A stretch of DNA of 45,685 nt from Microcaldota archaeon. GTDB taxonomy: Archaea > Micrarchaeota > Micrarchaeia > Micrarchaeales > Micrarchaeaceae. The translations under genes and the position numbers were made by a program. Shown piece after piece: positions 24,516 to 32,983 of the stretch. The stretch spans positions 36,050-81,734 of the forward strand of contig JAKARM010000002.1 in the NCBI GenBank assembly GCA_021822165.1. Direction: 5' to 3'. Position 1 is the first letter of the stretch. Every line of letters starts with the position of its first letter. The notes beneath the pieces were generated by a model that saw only the letters and a program-made list of their open reading frames with translations, did not search any database and was not told the origin of the DNA.

Positions 24516-25245
24516 TGAGGATGTGGAACTTCTGGAGGGGCTTCCCATCGCGCACATCAAAAGCATAAACTCGATCGTCGTGGCAGACATGCACCTCGGC
24601 TATGAGGGGGCGATGGCTGGCGAGGGAGCCTTCCTGCCGAAGGTCAACCTGAAGGAGATATGCAGGGAGGTAAAGGAGGGGATAGCGAGGAGCGGGGCCG
24701 AGAGGGTGATAGTCGACGGGGATATAAAAAGCGAGTTCTCGAAGGTGAGCGTGGACGAGCTCAACGAGCTTCACGGCTTCGCCTCGTTCCTCGAGAAGGA
24801 GGGGGTAATGCCGGTGCTTGTCAAGGGGAACCACGACAACTTCGTAGACAGGTACAGGGGGGCATTCCGCATGGAGATATACGGCGGGCATGCGGAGATC
24901 GGGGAATACCTCTTCCTCCACGGGGACAAGGAGCCGGCAAGCATAAAGAGGAGGACAAGGATGGTCGTGATGGGGCACGAGCACCCGGCAATCACCATAT
25001 CCACCGCGCTCGGGAGGAGGGAGAAGGTAAAGTGCTTCCTCTACGGCAGGTATAGGGGCAAGGGCCTCCTCGTGCTCCCTGCCATAGGGTACTTCTCGAC
25101 AGGGATGGATGTCGGGGCTGCGGGGCACGGCATGCTCTCGCCGATCCTCAGGAGGGGGGGAATAGGGAGCATGCATGCTATAGCGTGCGCCTACGGCTCA
25201 ACGATAGATTTCGGGAAGGTCTCGGACCTCCGCGGGAAGATCTGA
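24505..25245 (+). CDS. Calcineurin-like metallophosphoesterase linked to Lhr
   Basis: A 246-residue member of the archaeal ICC/SbcD-like phosphoesterases (COG1407 type). Metal-binding motifs appear in order: 'VVADMHLGYE' (DxH), 'VIVDGDIKSEF' (GD), 'VKGNHDNF' (GNHD), and 'VMGHEHPAI' (GHxH). 'LFLHGDKEP' supplies the last His pair region. It overlaps lhr by 11 bases. Lhr and this phosphoesterase are often neighbours in archaea and fused or paired in bacteria, so it probably acts as a nuclease with the helicase; that role is inferred from context. ATG 24505 or 24508 could start it. Confidence 0.9.
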   Translation: MMLDEDVELLEGLPIAHIKSINSIVVADMHLGYEGAMAGEGAFLPKVNLKEICREVKEGIARSGAERVIVDGDIKSEFSKVSVDELNELHGFASFLEKEGVMPVLVKGNHDNFVDRYRGAFRMEIYGGHAEIGEYLFLHGDKEPASIKRRTRMVVMGHEHPAITISTALGRREKVKCFLYGRYRGKGLLVLPAIGYFSTGMDVGAAGHGMLSPILRRGGIGSMHAIACAYGSTIDFGKVSDLRGKI

Positions 25246-25269
25246 TGGGCGGAGGCGCCCGGGAGCTGG

Positions 25270-26775
25270 CTACAGTATGGCGAACCACGGCAGCACATTG
25301 AGCAGCAGCCCGAGGACGATGAGGGCTGCCATCAGGTTGGTGAACCTGTTGCTCTTTATGTTTGCCTTGTATATCCTCCATCCGTCGAACATCGGCAGCG
25401 GCAGCAGGTTGAGCACCGCTATGGCGAAATTGAGGAGGAACGACAGCCCCACAAGGGCATAGAGGAATATCATGAACTTTGTGAAGAGGCCGTTGTTAAC
25501 GGGCTGGTTGACCTCGCCTATCTCGACGCCTACGAGCCCCTTGGACTGGTTGTACCCGGCGGTATCCGGAGGGGCCTTGGCTATGAGGCTGTACGTGCCG
25601 AGATTCGTGGTTATGTTGACCAATGAGCCCGGCGAGTCGTTCTTTGCGGCATACTGGAAGCTGCTCATGTTGCTTATCTTGAAACCGTTCCAGTAGAGAA
25701 TCTGGGAACCATTCCTTATCACCCCGTAGGCTGGAAACCCTTTCAGCGTGCCTGTAATCACGACGTGCTGGGCGTATACGTGGCCAGGCATATACTGTAT
25801 CAGCAGGTAGAGCGCGGCGAAGAAAAATACCGTGGCAAGGAAGTTAGCCGAGAACCCGGCGGAGAAGATCCTCGTCTGCCTCATCCTGTCGAGCTTGGAT
25901 ATCTCCTTTTCCTCGGGCTCCACGAACGCCCCTATGGGGATTATCCCGTAGACAAGTAGGCCGATCGCCTTTATGCGGACCTTCGCGATCCTGGCGAGCA
26001 CACCGTGCGAGAACTCATGTATCACCATGAGTATCACGAGGGCGGCCACCCCTGCAAGGAGGGGGATCGTTATGCCGGGTATGAGGGGGACGACCCCTGG
26101 GGTCTGGCTTGCCAACGAAACCAGCGACCCGGTCGTGGCGACCTTCACGACAGAGGCGAGTATGAGGAGCCCGTTATACCATAACGCGACTATCATGTAC
26201 CCCGTAAAGCCCGTTATCGTCGTGGCGGCGTATATGAGATATTCCGCCGCACTGGCGCCTGACGGCAGGGGCGATGACTGCTGCACCTGGAGCCTTGCGG
26301 AGATCTGCGGGACATTGAGGAACTGGATTGACATGCCGAGGAAAGGGACGACCACCAGCAGCATGAGGACTAAAGATGCCAGCCCTATGGCGTATACCCT
26401 CTTGTTGATCTTCCCGCCGGTGAGCCAGTATGCCAGTACGCCGAAGCCGAGCACGAGCCCCCACTCGGCCATGGCTTCCCACAGGCTTGCCCTGTTCCTG
26501 GCCAGCCTCTTGATGCAGCCTATCCCCCTCTTCGTGCTCGCGGCATAGAGGCCGAACCCCCCGCTGAAGGAGAAGGACCTCTGTATGTATATCCCGGCAA
26601 CGGCGAGCAGGAATATCGCGGATGCGGCCTGCATCTCGATCCCCAGCGAAGAGGCTTTGACTATCAGGTAGAAGAGGATGAGCGTTGCAAGCACTACCGC
26701 ATATACCGCAGCCCTCGATGCCGCGGCGTCCTTGCTGCCTCCCATGGCTTTTGAAAAATTCCCCTTCTTCGCCAT
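25270..26775 (-). CDS. Site-2 protease family (M50) membrane metalloprotease
   Basis: A 501-residue multi-spanning protease that cleaves within membranes. 'VIHEFSHGVLA' contains the zinc-binding HExxH (His253, Glu254, His257) inside a membrane helix; the third ligand lies in 'NLLPLPMFDGWRI' near residue 470. Between them a PDZ-like extracytoplasmic domain ('VVITGTLKGFPAYGVIRNG') is inserted. The N-terminal 150 residues add further spans. Substrates could be membrane-tethered regulators; none can be named. The stop faces that of the phosphoesterase gene 24 bp away, and the start region (26776-26956) is shared with the divergent MBF1 gene. Confidence 0.92.
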   Translation of the reverse strand: MAKKGNFSKAMGGSKDAAASRAAVYAVVLATLILFYLIVKASSLGIEMQAASAIFLLAVAGIYIQRSFSFSGGFGLYAASTKRGIGCIKRLARNRASLWEAMAEWGLVLGFGVLAYWLTGGKINKRVYAIGLASLVLMLLVVVPFLGMSIQFLNVPQISARLQVQQSSPLPSGASAAEYLIYAATTITGFTGYMIVALWYNGLLILASVVKVATTGSLVSLASQTPGVVPLIPGITIPLLAGVAALVILMVIHEFSHGVLARIAKVRIKAIGLLVYGIIPIGAFVEPEEKEISKLDRMRQTRIFSAGFSANFLATVFFFAALYLLIQYMPGHVYAQHVVITGTLKGFPAYGVIRNGSQILYWNGFKISNMSSFQYAAKNDSPGSLVNITTNLGTYSLIAKAPPDTAGYNQSKGLVGVEIGEVNQPVNNGLFTKFMIFLYALVGLSFLLNFAIAVLNLLPLPMFDGWRIYKANIKSNRFTNLMAALIVLGLLLNVLPWFAIL

Positions 26776-26956
26776 ATAATAATCATCAATGCGGCCAGAG
26801 AGCCGATAGAAACCGTAATACGTTTTGCCAGTACGAATTTAAATTAGTTGCAGTTGGCGGCGCGGAGGGGCGGTGCGCAATCTGCGCTGGGGGTTCCGAA
26901 AGGGATTGTGCAAGGTATTTAAAATAGGGTTGAGAAATAGGCATATAGGGGTTTCT

Positions 26957-27397
26957 ATGGAAGAATGCGAAGTTTGCGGAAGGGAATCTGGGAATATAAG
27001 CATTATCGATATAGAAAGCGTTGAGCTGAGGGCGTGCCCGAGATGCTCGGAGGGGAAGAAGGTGATCAGGCGCCCGGGAGCTGGGGCTGCTACGAGGATC
27101 ACCATGCAGCAGCCGAAGGAGGAGGACAAGCTGGTGCAGGATTTCGGCGAGAGGATGAGGAAGGGGAGGGAGGCGATGAACCTCCCGCTCAAGGTGGTTG
27201 CCGAGATGCTGAATGAAAAGCATTCGCTGCTGCTGCGCATAGAGGAGCAGAAGACGATGCCCTCCGTCGCCCTCACGAAGAAGCTGGAGAGGTTCCTCGG
27301 GATAAAGCTGGTTGAGGAGAAGGACATCGAGAGCACCCCCTCCGGCCAGGGCAAGGGGGGCAAGGCGACCTTGGGGGATTTCATAGTCGGCAACTGA
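26957..27397 (+). CDS. mbf1: MBF1-type transcription factor (zinc ribbon plus HTH)
   Basis: A 146-residue archaeal multiprotein-bridging-factor-1 homologue. An N-terminal zinc ribbon ('CEVCGRES' and 'CPRCSEG') is followed by a Cro/C1-type helix-turn-helix: 'FGERMRKGREAMNLPLKVVA' with EMLNEKHSLLLRIEEQKTMPS. This is the normal archaeal layout; the family has been linked to translation and transcription. ATG 26957 is chosen over an upstream in-frame start at 26873, because a TATA box (tatttaaaat, about 26916-26925) lies between the two and sets a leader of about 10 nt. FEN1 follows 9 bases after its stop. Confidence 0.93.
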   Translation: MEECEVCGRESGNISIIDIESVELRACPRCSEGKKVIRRPGAGAATRITMQQPKEEDKLVQDFGERMRKGREAMNLPLKVVAEMLNEKHSLLLRIEEQKTMPSVALTKKLERFLGIKLVEEKDIESTPSGQGKGGKATLGDFIVGN

Positions 27398-27406
27398 GAG
27401 GATTTG

Positions 27407-28456
27407 ATGGCGGTCGATCTCAGCAAGCTCGTCTCGAAGCGCAAGATAGGGATAGCCGAGCTGAACGGGAAGCGTGTCGCGATAGACGCCTACAATGTCC
27501 TCTACCAGTTCCTGTCGATAATCAGGCAGCCCGATGGCACGCCCCTCATGGACGGTGAAGGGAGGGTCACGAGCCATCTTTCCGGGCTGTTCTACAGGAC
27601 CATCGAGATAGTCGACAGGGGCGTGGTGCCGATATACGTGTTCGACGGCCTGCCGTCCCACCTCAAGCTCAGGACAATAGAGATGAGGATGAGGAGGAGG
27701 AAGGAGGCGATGGAGGCATGGCAGGAGGCGAAAGAGAGGGGGGACATCGCGGAGGCCGGGCGCAGGGCGCAGGCGAGCACCAGGATAGACAGGTGGATCG
27801 TGGAGAGCTCGAAAGAGCTCCTCGGCCTGATGGGCGTGCCCTACATAAATGCCCCTGGCGAGGGGGAGGCGCAGGCGAGCTTCATGTGCAGGGACGGGAT
27901 TGTCTATGCGGCGGCGAGCCAGGACTACGATACGCTGCTTTTCGGCTCCCCGCTGGTGGTCAGGAACCTCACGATAAGCGGCAGGAGGAAGCTGCCAATG
28001 AAGAACATCTATGTGACGGTCGAGCCCGAGATCGTGAGCCTGGCAGATACCCTTGCGGCCTTGGGGCTGAGCCAAAAGCAGCTGATATGGGCTGGGATGC
28101 TGCTCGGCACCGACTTCAACGAGGGGATCAAGGGAGCCGGGCCTAAGACAGCGGTCAAGATAGCAAAGGCCTCTTCCACCATCGACGAGGTGAAAGGCGC
28201 GGTGATGGAAAGGTTCGGGGTAGAGTTCCAGACAGAGATAGAGAAGGTGGAGGAGCTCTTCAACAACCCCGAAAGGGAAGAGATAAGCGCCGGAGAGATG
28301 GACAGGCTCATGGCGGCGAGGCCAGACAGGGAGGGGATCGTGGATTTCATGTGCGAGAGGCACGGATTCATAAAGGAGCGCATAGAGAAATTCGCCGACA
28401 AACTGATCGCGAAGAGGGGAAGCGCAAAGCAGGGCTCCATATCAAAATGGCTATAG
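27407..28456 (+). CDS. fen: Flap endonuclease FEN1
   Basis: A 349-residue structure-specific nuclease that removes 5' flaps in Okazaki-fragment maturation and base-excision repair. The N-terminal nuclease motif ('GKRVAIDAYNVLYQFL'), 'VPIYVFDGLPSHLK', the internal motif 'APGEGEAQASFM' and 'AASQDYDTLLFG' supply the acidic metal ligands. The helix-hairpin-helix 'LLGTDFNEGIKGAGPKTAVK' follows. The C-terminus 'QGSISKWL' is a PIP box variant for the PCNA clamp. ATG 27407 follows the mbf1 stop closely, so the two are co-transcribed. Confidence 0.97.
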   Translation: MAVDLSKLVSKRKIGIAELNGKRVAIDAYNVLYQFLSIIRQPDGTPLMDGEGRVTSHLSGLFYRTIEIVDRGVVPIYVFDGLPSHLKLRTIEMRMRRRKEAMEAWQEAKERGDIAEAGRRAQASTRIDRWIVESSKELLGLMGVPYINAPGEGEAQASFMCRDGIVYAAASQDYDTLLFGSPLVVRNLTISGRRKLPMKNIYVTVEPEIVSLADTLAALGLSQKQLIWAGMLLGTDFNEGIKGAGPKTAVKIAKASSTIDEVKGAVMERFGVEFQTEIEKVEELFNNPEREEISAGEMDRLMAARPDREGIVDFMCERHGFIKERIEKFADKLIAKRGSAKQGSISKWL

Positions 28457-28495
28457 CCGGCTTCCGGACAGGACTTCCCAGGGGGCGGGAGAAGG

Positions 28496-28504
28496 TATAT
28501 ATAG
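28496..28504 (+). promoter_or_regulatory. TATA box of the Hsp20 gene
   Basis: Strong TATA element (tatatatag) preceded by purine-rich 'gagaagg', about 45 nt before the Hsp20 start codon. It lies in the gap after FEN1 and gives the heat-shock gene its own transcription unit, with a leader of about 20 nt. Confidence 0.6.
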
Positions 28505-28544
28505 CTTAAATAAAAGTATATCTTATCTTTCACGGGTGTTTTGT

Positions 28545-29045
28545 ATGGCTAGGAAAAATAACAATAATAGGGGGAAAAACAACGTGAATGACGACGAGGA
28601 GGCCATAAGGGAGATGAACAAGTTCCTTTCAAAACTGCTCGCCGAGACTGCGAAGAACCTCGCCAATGCAGAGAGGAACGGGGTGCCGCTCGTGCTCGGA
28701 TTCAACTTCAACATAGAGAACGGCGCGATGATGCCGAAGGGGATGAGGCAGAACAACCAGATGGCGGCCAATGCCGTCCAGCAGCCGCAGGCAAGGGAGA
28801 GGAACACGGGGGAGCTCGTCGACGTGATTGAGAACAAGGGGAAGGTCACCGTGATAGCCGAGATGAGAGGGGCATCGGGTAAGGAGATAGAGATTTCGTG
28901 CGAAGGCGACTATGCCGAAATAAACGCAAAGAGCGCAGGATACCACAAGATGGTGAAACTGCCCTACAACGTCGATCCGAAGAGCATGAGATACCATTTC
29001 ACCAATGGAGTGCTCGAGATGACGGCGGACAAGGCAGCGGCCTGA
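28545..29045 (+). CDS. hsp20: Small heat-shock protein, Hsp20/alpha-crystallin family
   Basis: A 166-residue chaperone that holds unfolding proteins. The alpha-crystallin domain spans about residues 85-163: 'VTVIAEMRGASGKEIEIS', 'KMVKLPYNVDPKSMRYHF' and the terminal 'TNGVLEMTADK' (the family's xNGVLxxxxxK). The N-terminal 80 residues are Asn/Gln-rich and probably flexible, with no IxI motif at the end. ATG 28545 is preferred over the upstream in-frame TTG at 28536. It has its own TATA box and is followed after 37 nt by a tiny basic ORF. Confidence 0.92.
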   Translation: MARKNNNNRGKNNVNDDEEAIREMNKFLSKLLAETAKNLANAERNGVPLVLGFNFNIENGAMMPKGMRQNNQMAANAVQQPQARERNTGELVDVIENKGKVTVIAEMRGASGKEIEISCEGDYAEINAKSAGYHKMVKLPYNVDPKSMRYHFTNGVLEMTADKAAA

Positions 29046-29082
29046 AAAGAATTCGGGCATAACGATATAAGGGTTTGATAAA

Positions 29083-29211
29083 ATGCAGAGATCAGTGACA
29101 TCGTCGAATAAGAGGATAGGGAAGAGGTACAGGAAGACGCAGAAGATCAGCAGGATCAGGAAGCCGCACAGGAAGATGCTGAAAGCAGGCAAGAAGCGGC
29201 TCAACCTCTGA
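29083..29211 (+). CDS. 42-residue very basic small protein
   Basis: A short ORF not matching any protein I recognise. It has 42 residues, about 40 percent Lys/Arg, e.g. 'KRIGKRYRKTQKISRIRKPH' and ending 'KAGKKRLNL'. Composition and size recall tiny rRNA-binding ribosomal proteins such as bL34, eL39 or eL41, but it is not clearly one of them. A TATA-like 'gatataaggg' (about 29063-29072) lies close before it, and the coding phase uses the AGG/AAG codons favoured by neighbouring genes. It sits between Hsp20 and a convergent gene ending 10 bp away. It is a plausible unannotated RNA-binding protein. Confidence 0.6.
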   Translation: MQRSVTSSNKRIGKRYRKTQKISRIRKPHRKMLKAGKKRLNL

Positions 29212-29221
29212 CCCAGGGCCC

Positions 29222-29794
29222 CTAGTTTATGTCGATATAGCTCTGGTTGTTGAACTCGTACGCTATGGTGTCCTCCCCTATCGAGAGCCATTCCAGCATC
29301 TTCTCCTTCGACGGAAATTCGTTGATCCCGTCATCTATGTCCATGACGAAGGTCTTTTCCCCGAACTCGTAATGCACGAGTATCTTTTTCTCCTCGCCCT
29401 TTATCCGCATCAGGACCTTTGCGGAGGGGTTGCCGAGCGCCACCAGCATGCTGCAGAGCAGTATCCCCTTGTCCATCCTGTCGCCCATCATGAAGGCGAG
29501 CGTCTCTTCAGGCGTGAACCAGAACTGCAGCGGAAGAAGGACCTCCTTCACCTTGTCCTTGACGAAATAGAATGCCCTCCGCGCCGCCTCCTTGAAATCG
29601 TTGTTGTAGGCATAGGGGGAGAGTTCCTGCTTTATCTCCCCTATCTTTGACAGCACCGCCTCGCTCTTAGGGGAGATCAGTCGCGGCAGTTCCGCCACGG
29701 ATATGCTCTCCCTGTCTTCTATGTAGTCCTTGTACCGCTCTATTATGGCAAGGTACATGGGGGAGTAGTCCTCCTCGGGGATGCCGTCCATCAT
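29222..29794 (-). CDS. Transglutaminase-like fold protein
   Basis: A 190-residue cytosolic protein. The Cys-His-Asp triad order of the transglutaminase-like superfamily is visible: 'DKGILLCSMLVALGNPSAKV' with Cys, 'KILVHYEFGEKTFVMD' with His, and Asp in 'FVMDIDDG'. 'LPLQFWFTPEETLAFMMGD' precedes the Cys helix. Archaeal members are thought to be proteases or related enzymes; function here is not known. The start is given as ATG 29794 (ATG 29791 also possible). It is divergent from PolX, sharing a 67-bp promoter region, and convergent with the small basic ORF. Confidence 0.75.
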   Translation of the reverse strand: MMDGIPEEDYSPMYLAIIERYKDYIEDRESISVAELPRLISPKSEAVLSKIGEIKQELSPYAYNNDFKEAARRAFYFVKDKVKEVLLPLQFWFTPEETLAFMMGDRMDKGILLCSMLVALGNPSAKVLMRIKGEEKKILVHYEFGEKTFVMDIDDGINEFPSKEKMLEWLSIGEDTIAYEFNNQSYIDIN

Positions 29795-29861
29795 TACACT
29801 GAGAAGGGATAGGAAGGGATAAAATATATTGTTTTCTAGTCTTCATGATGATGGCTTGGGC

Positions 29862-31598
29862 ATGAAGAACAAGGAGATATCTGAGATGTTCGCGGAGATC
29901 GGGGAGATGATAGGCCTCGAAGAGACCCCCACATCGAGGTTCGAGGCGAGGGCATTCCAGAACGCCTCCCTGATGCTGGACACGATGCAGGAAGACATCG
30001 AAGAGATATACAGGAAGGGGGGCAGGAAGGCGCTGATGGAACTGCCCAGCATAGGGAAGGGGCTTGCCGACGAGATAATAGAATTCATAGAGACCGGGAG
30101 GATAGGGAAATACGAGAAGCTGAAGGGTAAATACCCGATAGACTTCAAGGAACTGTCGAAGGTCGAGGGGCTCGGGGCGAAGAAGATAGTGGTGCTCTAC
30201 AGGAACCTCGGGATAAAGGACGTCGATGGGCTGAAGAGGGCGGTCAGCGAACAGAAGATACGCGGGGTTCCTGGCTTCGGAGAGAGGAGCGAAGCCATGA
30301 TAGGCAGGGGGATAGAACTGCTCGAATCGGGGAGAGGGCGTATCCTGCTGGGGGAGGCGCTCCCCGTGGCAGAGTCGATAGTCGCAAAGCTTTTGGAGAG
30401 CGGCCTTGTGGAAAGGGCAATGATTGCAGGCTCTGCAAGGCGCATGCGTGAAACCGTGGGGGACATAGACATACTTGCGATCTCTGGAAAGGGGAGGGCG
30501 GTGATGGATCTTTTCGCAGGGATGGAAGGGGTGAAGAGCGTCATCTCAAAGGGAGAGGCAAGGACCACGGTATGGCTCGAGATAGGGACGAGCTGCGACC
30601 TCAGGGTCATCGACGCGGACTCGAGGAATTTCGGGGCCGCGCTCCAGTACTTCACTGGCAGCAAGGAGCACAGCGTAAGCCTCCGGAAAATAGCGATAGG
30701 GAAGGGGTACAAGCTCAACGAATACGGGCTCTTCGACAGGAAGGACAAACTCATAAGATGCGGCGACGAGGAGGAGCTCTATGGGAAGATGGGCATGCAA
30801 TACATCCCCCCGGAGATGAGGGAAGACAGGGGGGAGATAAAGCTCGCCCAGCAGCACAGGATCCCGAAGCTCGTGGAAATGAAGGAGATAAGAGGGGACC
30901 TCCACTCCCACACGAAGGAAACGGATGGGTCGAACACGGCAGGAGAGATGGCATATGCGGCATATGCGGAGGGGTTGGAATATATCGCTGCGACAAACCA
31001 TACAAAGAGCCTCAGGATTGCCCGCGGAATGGACGAACGGGGATTCGGAAAATTCTTCAGGGAAATTGACAGGCTCAATGAAATGGAGGGAAAGAAGGCG
31101 ATAGTATTGAAAGGGGCAGAGGTTGACATATTGAAGGATGGAAGGCTCGACCTTCCGACGAAGCTGCTCGGATCGATGGATTGCGTCGTTGCGGCAGTGC
31201 ACTCCTCCTTCAACATGGACGGAAAATCCATGACCGAACGGGTGGTGAAGGCGCTGGATTCGGGAGTGGTGGATATACTGGCGCACCCGACAGGGAGATT
31301 GATAAACGGGAGAGGGGCGTACGAGATAGACCTGGACAGGGTGGCGGAGGCGGCGGAAAGGAACCATGTGGCGCTGGAGGTGAATTCATACCCCAACAGG
31401 CTTGACCTGAACGACTCCGCGATAATGAGGCTTTCCAGTTACAAGATACTCTTTTCCATAGACAGCGATTCTCACAGCACGCAGCACTTCAAATTCCTTA
31501 GATACGGGGTTGGGACGGCGAGGAGGGGGTGGCTTACCAAAAGGCAGGTTTTGAACACGCTGCCGATAGAAAAGCTCCTCAAGAGGCTTCGTGGTTGA
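29862..31598 (+). CDS. polX: PolX family DNA polymerase with PHP domain
   Basis: A 578-residue repair polymerase. Order of domains: helix-hairpin-helix repeats ('LPSIGKGLADEIIEFIETG', 'VEGLGAKKIVVLYRNLG', 'VPGFGERSEA'), then the polymerase-beta-type palm with 'GSARRMRETVGDIDILA' (GS and DxD metal ligands) and 'CDLRVID'. A C-terminal PHP phosphoesterase domain has 'DLHSHTKETDG', 'AATNHTKS', 'VVAAVHSSF', 'DILAHPTGR' and 'DSDSHS'. The PHP metal motifs look complete, so 3'-5' exonuclease activity is likely. It would fill gaps in base-excision repair. ATG 29862 fits the family; an upstream in-frame start at 29829 lies too near the promoter. Confidence 0.94.
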   Translation: MKNKEISEMFAEIGEMIGLEETPTSRFEARAFQNASLMLDTMQEDIEEIYRKGGRKALMELPSIGKGLADEIIEFIETGRIGKYEKLKGKYPIDFKELSKVEGLGAKKIVVLYRNLGIKDVDGLKRAVSEQKIRGVPGFGERSEAMIGRGIELLESGRGRILLGEALPVAESIVAKLLESGLVERAMIAGSARRMRETVGDIDILAISGKGRAVMDLFAGMEGVKSVISKGEARTTVWLEIGTSCDLRVIDADSRNFGAALQYFTGSKEHSVSLRKIAIGKGYKLNEYGLFDRKDKLIRCGDEEELYGKMGMQYIPPEMREDRGEIKLAQQHRIPKLVEMKEIRGDLHSHTKETDGSNTAGEMAYAAYAEGLEYIAATNHTKSLRIARGMDERGFGKFFREIDRLNEMEGKKAIVLKGAEVDILKDGRLDLPTKLLGSMDCVVAAVHSSFNMDGKSMTERVVKALDSGVVDILAHPTGRLINGRGAYEIDLDRVAEAAERNHVALEVNSYPNRLDLNDSAIMRLSSYKILFSIDSDSHSTQHFKFLRYGVGTARRGWLTKRQVLNTLPIEKLLKRLRG

Positions 31599-31869
31599 GC
31601 GCCTCTCCTGACGGATTGAAAACCGAGAACACGAGGAGCGTTACCACGAAAACTATTACCCCCGTAGCTCCGGCCACCATGAGGACCGCGGTATTCAGCG
31701 TTATCCCGGAAACCGAGAGGAGGCTTGCGTTCACCGCCCCCTCCTTGACAATGCCGGATCCCATAATCGCGGATATCACGGCGTTGAGTATGCCGATGTC
31801 AGCAGCGGAAGCGGCTGCTCCGGCAGCCAAGGAACCGACCAATATCCTGAGGAAACCCATACGCGGCAT
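31579..31869 (-). CDS. Small two-span membrane protein, unknown
   Basis: A 96-residue protein with two hydrophobic segments (about residues 5-30 and 57-86), the first Ala/Gly-rich. I see no motif and know no family. Its 3' end overlaps the 3' end of polX by 20 bp in convergent orientation, which is unusual but seen in compact genomes. A TATA-like element (minus strand, about 31898-31908) supports expression. ATG 31860 is an alternative start. It could be a small accessory subunit of an unknown membrane system. Confidence 0.6.
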   Translation of the reverse strand: MPRMGFLRILVGSLAAGAAASAADIGILNAVISAIMGSGIVKEGAVNASLLSVSGITLNTAVLMVAGATGVIVFVVTLLVFSVFNPSGEALNHEAS

Positions 31870-31972
31870 GGCATCACGGAAAAGATTCTACGGCAAACGA
31901 TAAATACCCATTGCGTATACGGACAATGAAGGCATTATTATATTTTCGCCGGAAAGAGAGGGACGTGGGATC

Positions 31973-32866
31973 ATGGCTATAGCTGGAAATACCTCAATGA
32001 AAGGCAGCATAGTGGAATTCAGGACGCGGGACGGGGTGCTGCTCGACGGGTTCCTGGCAACTCCAAAAAAAAGGGCGAAGAGGGGCGTGCTCTTCATCCA
32101 CGGGCTTGGTGGAAGCTTCTTCCGCAGCAGGATGATAAAGGACATGGCTGCCGAAATGCCAAAAAGGGGGATTGCATTCCTCTCGATAGAACAGAGAGGC
32201 AGCTACGGGGCCGCATTGTTCTCTAGGATACAGGGGGGAAAGAGGAGGAGGATGCTGGCAGGAGGCGGGTTCGAAAAATTCAAGGACTGCATCCATGATA
32301 TCGAAGGTGGGATAAGGGCATTGTCCAGGGAAGGGGTGAGGGAGATATTCATAGCCGGCCATAGCACAGGATGCCAGAAGGCGGCATACTACCAATCGAA
32401 AAAAAAGGACAGGAAGGTGAAGGGGATAATCCTTATCGCCCCTGCCGACGACTACAATTCAGCAAGGATGGAAGGGAAAAGATTTGACATGATGTACAGA
32501 TACGCCAGGAGGAGATACAAGAAGGAACCCGATGCGATGATGCCTTATAGAATGGGGTATTCAATCGAAAGCCCATCGCGGTTTATGAGCAGGGTGGATA
32601 GCCATTTCATCGAAAGCAGGATATTCAACTACGAACTGAAAAGGCTAAGGGAATTCAACAGCATAAAGGTGCCGATATTAGCGGTCTTCGGAAGCAGGGA
32701 AAAATACGTCCCGAGAGCCGTGGAGGAATGCCTCGGCATTCTAAGAGATAATTCGTCCACCGGGAAGTTCATAGGAATGGTAATCAAAGGGGCAGACCAC
32801 GGCTTTAAGGGGAAGGGAATAGTGCTGGCCGAGGCTGTCGCGGGATGGATTGAAAGCGGAAAATAG
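31973..32866 (+). CDS. Alpha/beta hydrolase
   Basis: A 297-residue cytosolic hydrolase. 'VLFIHGLGG' is the oxyanion-hole strand, 'IAGHSTGCQKAAYY' holds the nucleophile Ser131, and 'GADHGF' near residue 275 the catalytic His. The GHSTG form recalls DUF1749-like hydrolases. The usual Asp after strand 7 is not obvious ('VFGSREKYVP' at that place has a Glu), so the acid may be Glu. Substrate unknown; ester or lipid compounds are typical. It is monocistronic. The coding sequence is less G+C-rich than its left neighbours. Confidence 0.85.
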   Translation: MAIAGNTSMKGSIVEFRTRDGVLLDGFLATPKKRAKRGVLFIHGLGGSFFRSRMIKDMAAEMPKRGIAFLSIEQRGSYGAALFSRIQGGKRRRMLAGGGFEKFKDCIHDIEGGIRALSREGVREIFIAGHSTGCQKAAYYQSKKKDRKVKGIILIAPADDYNSARMEGKRFDMMYRYARRRYKKEPDAMMPYRMGYSIESPSRFMSRVDSHFIESRIFNYELKRLREFNSIKVPILAVFGSREKYVPRAVEECLGILRDNSSTGKFIGMVIKGADHGFKGKGIVLAEAVAGWIESGK

Positions 32867-32983
32867 GGTAATGGGGGGTGCCTGGCAGGATAAGGGATTT
32901 TTCATCTCGTGGTTCCTGAATATACAGGGTGCAAACCGTTTCGGGGGGTTGTTTTAATTATTTTCCTATCGTATTGTTTTTCG

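Noticed and set aside
26786-28363. 525-codon minus-strand frame
   Set aside because: Antisense shadow of MBF1 and FEN1; His/Leu/Pro-rich product with no motif.
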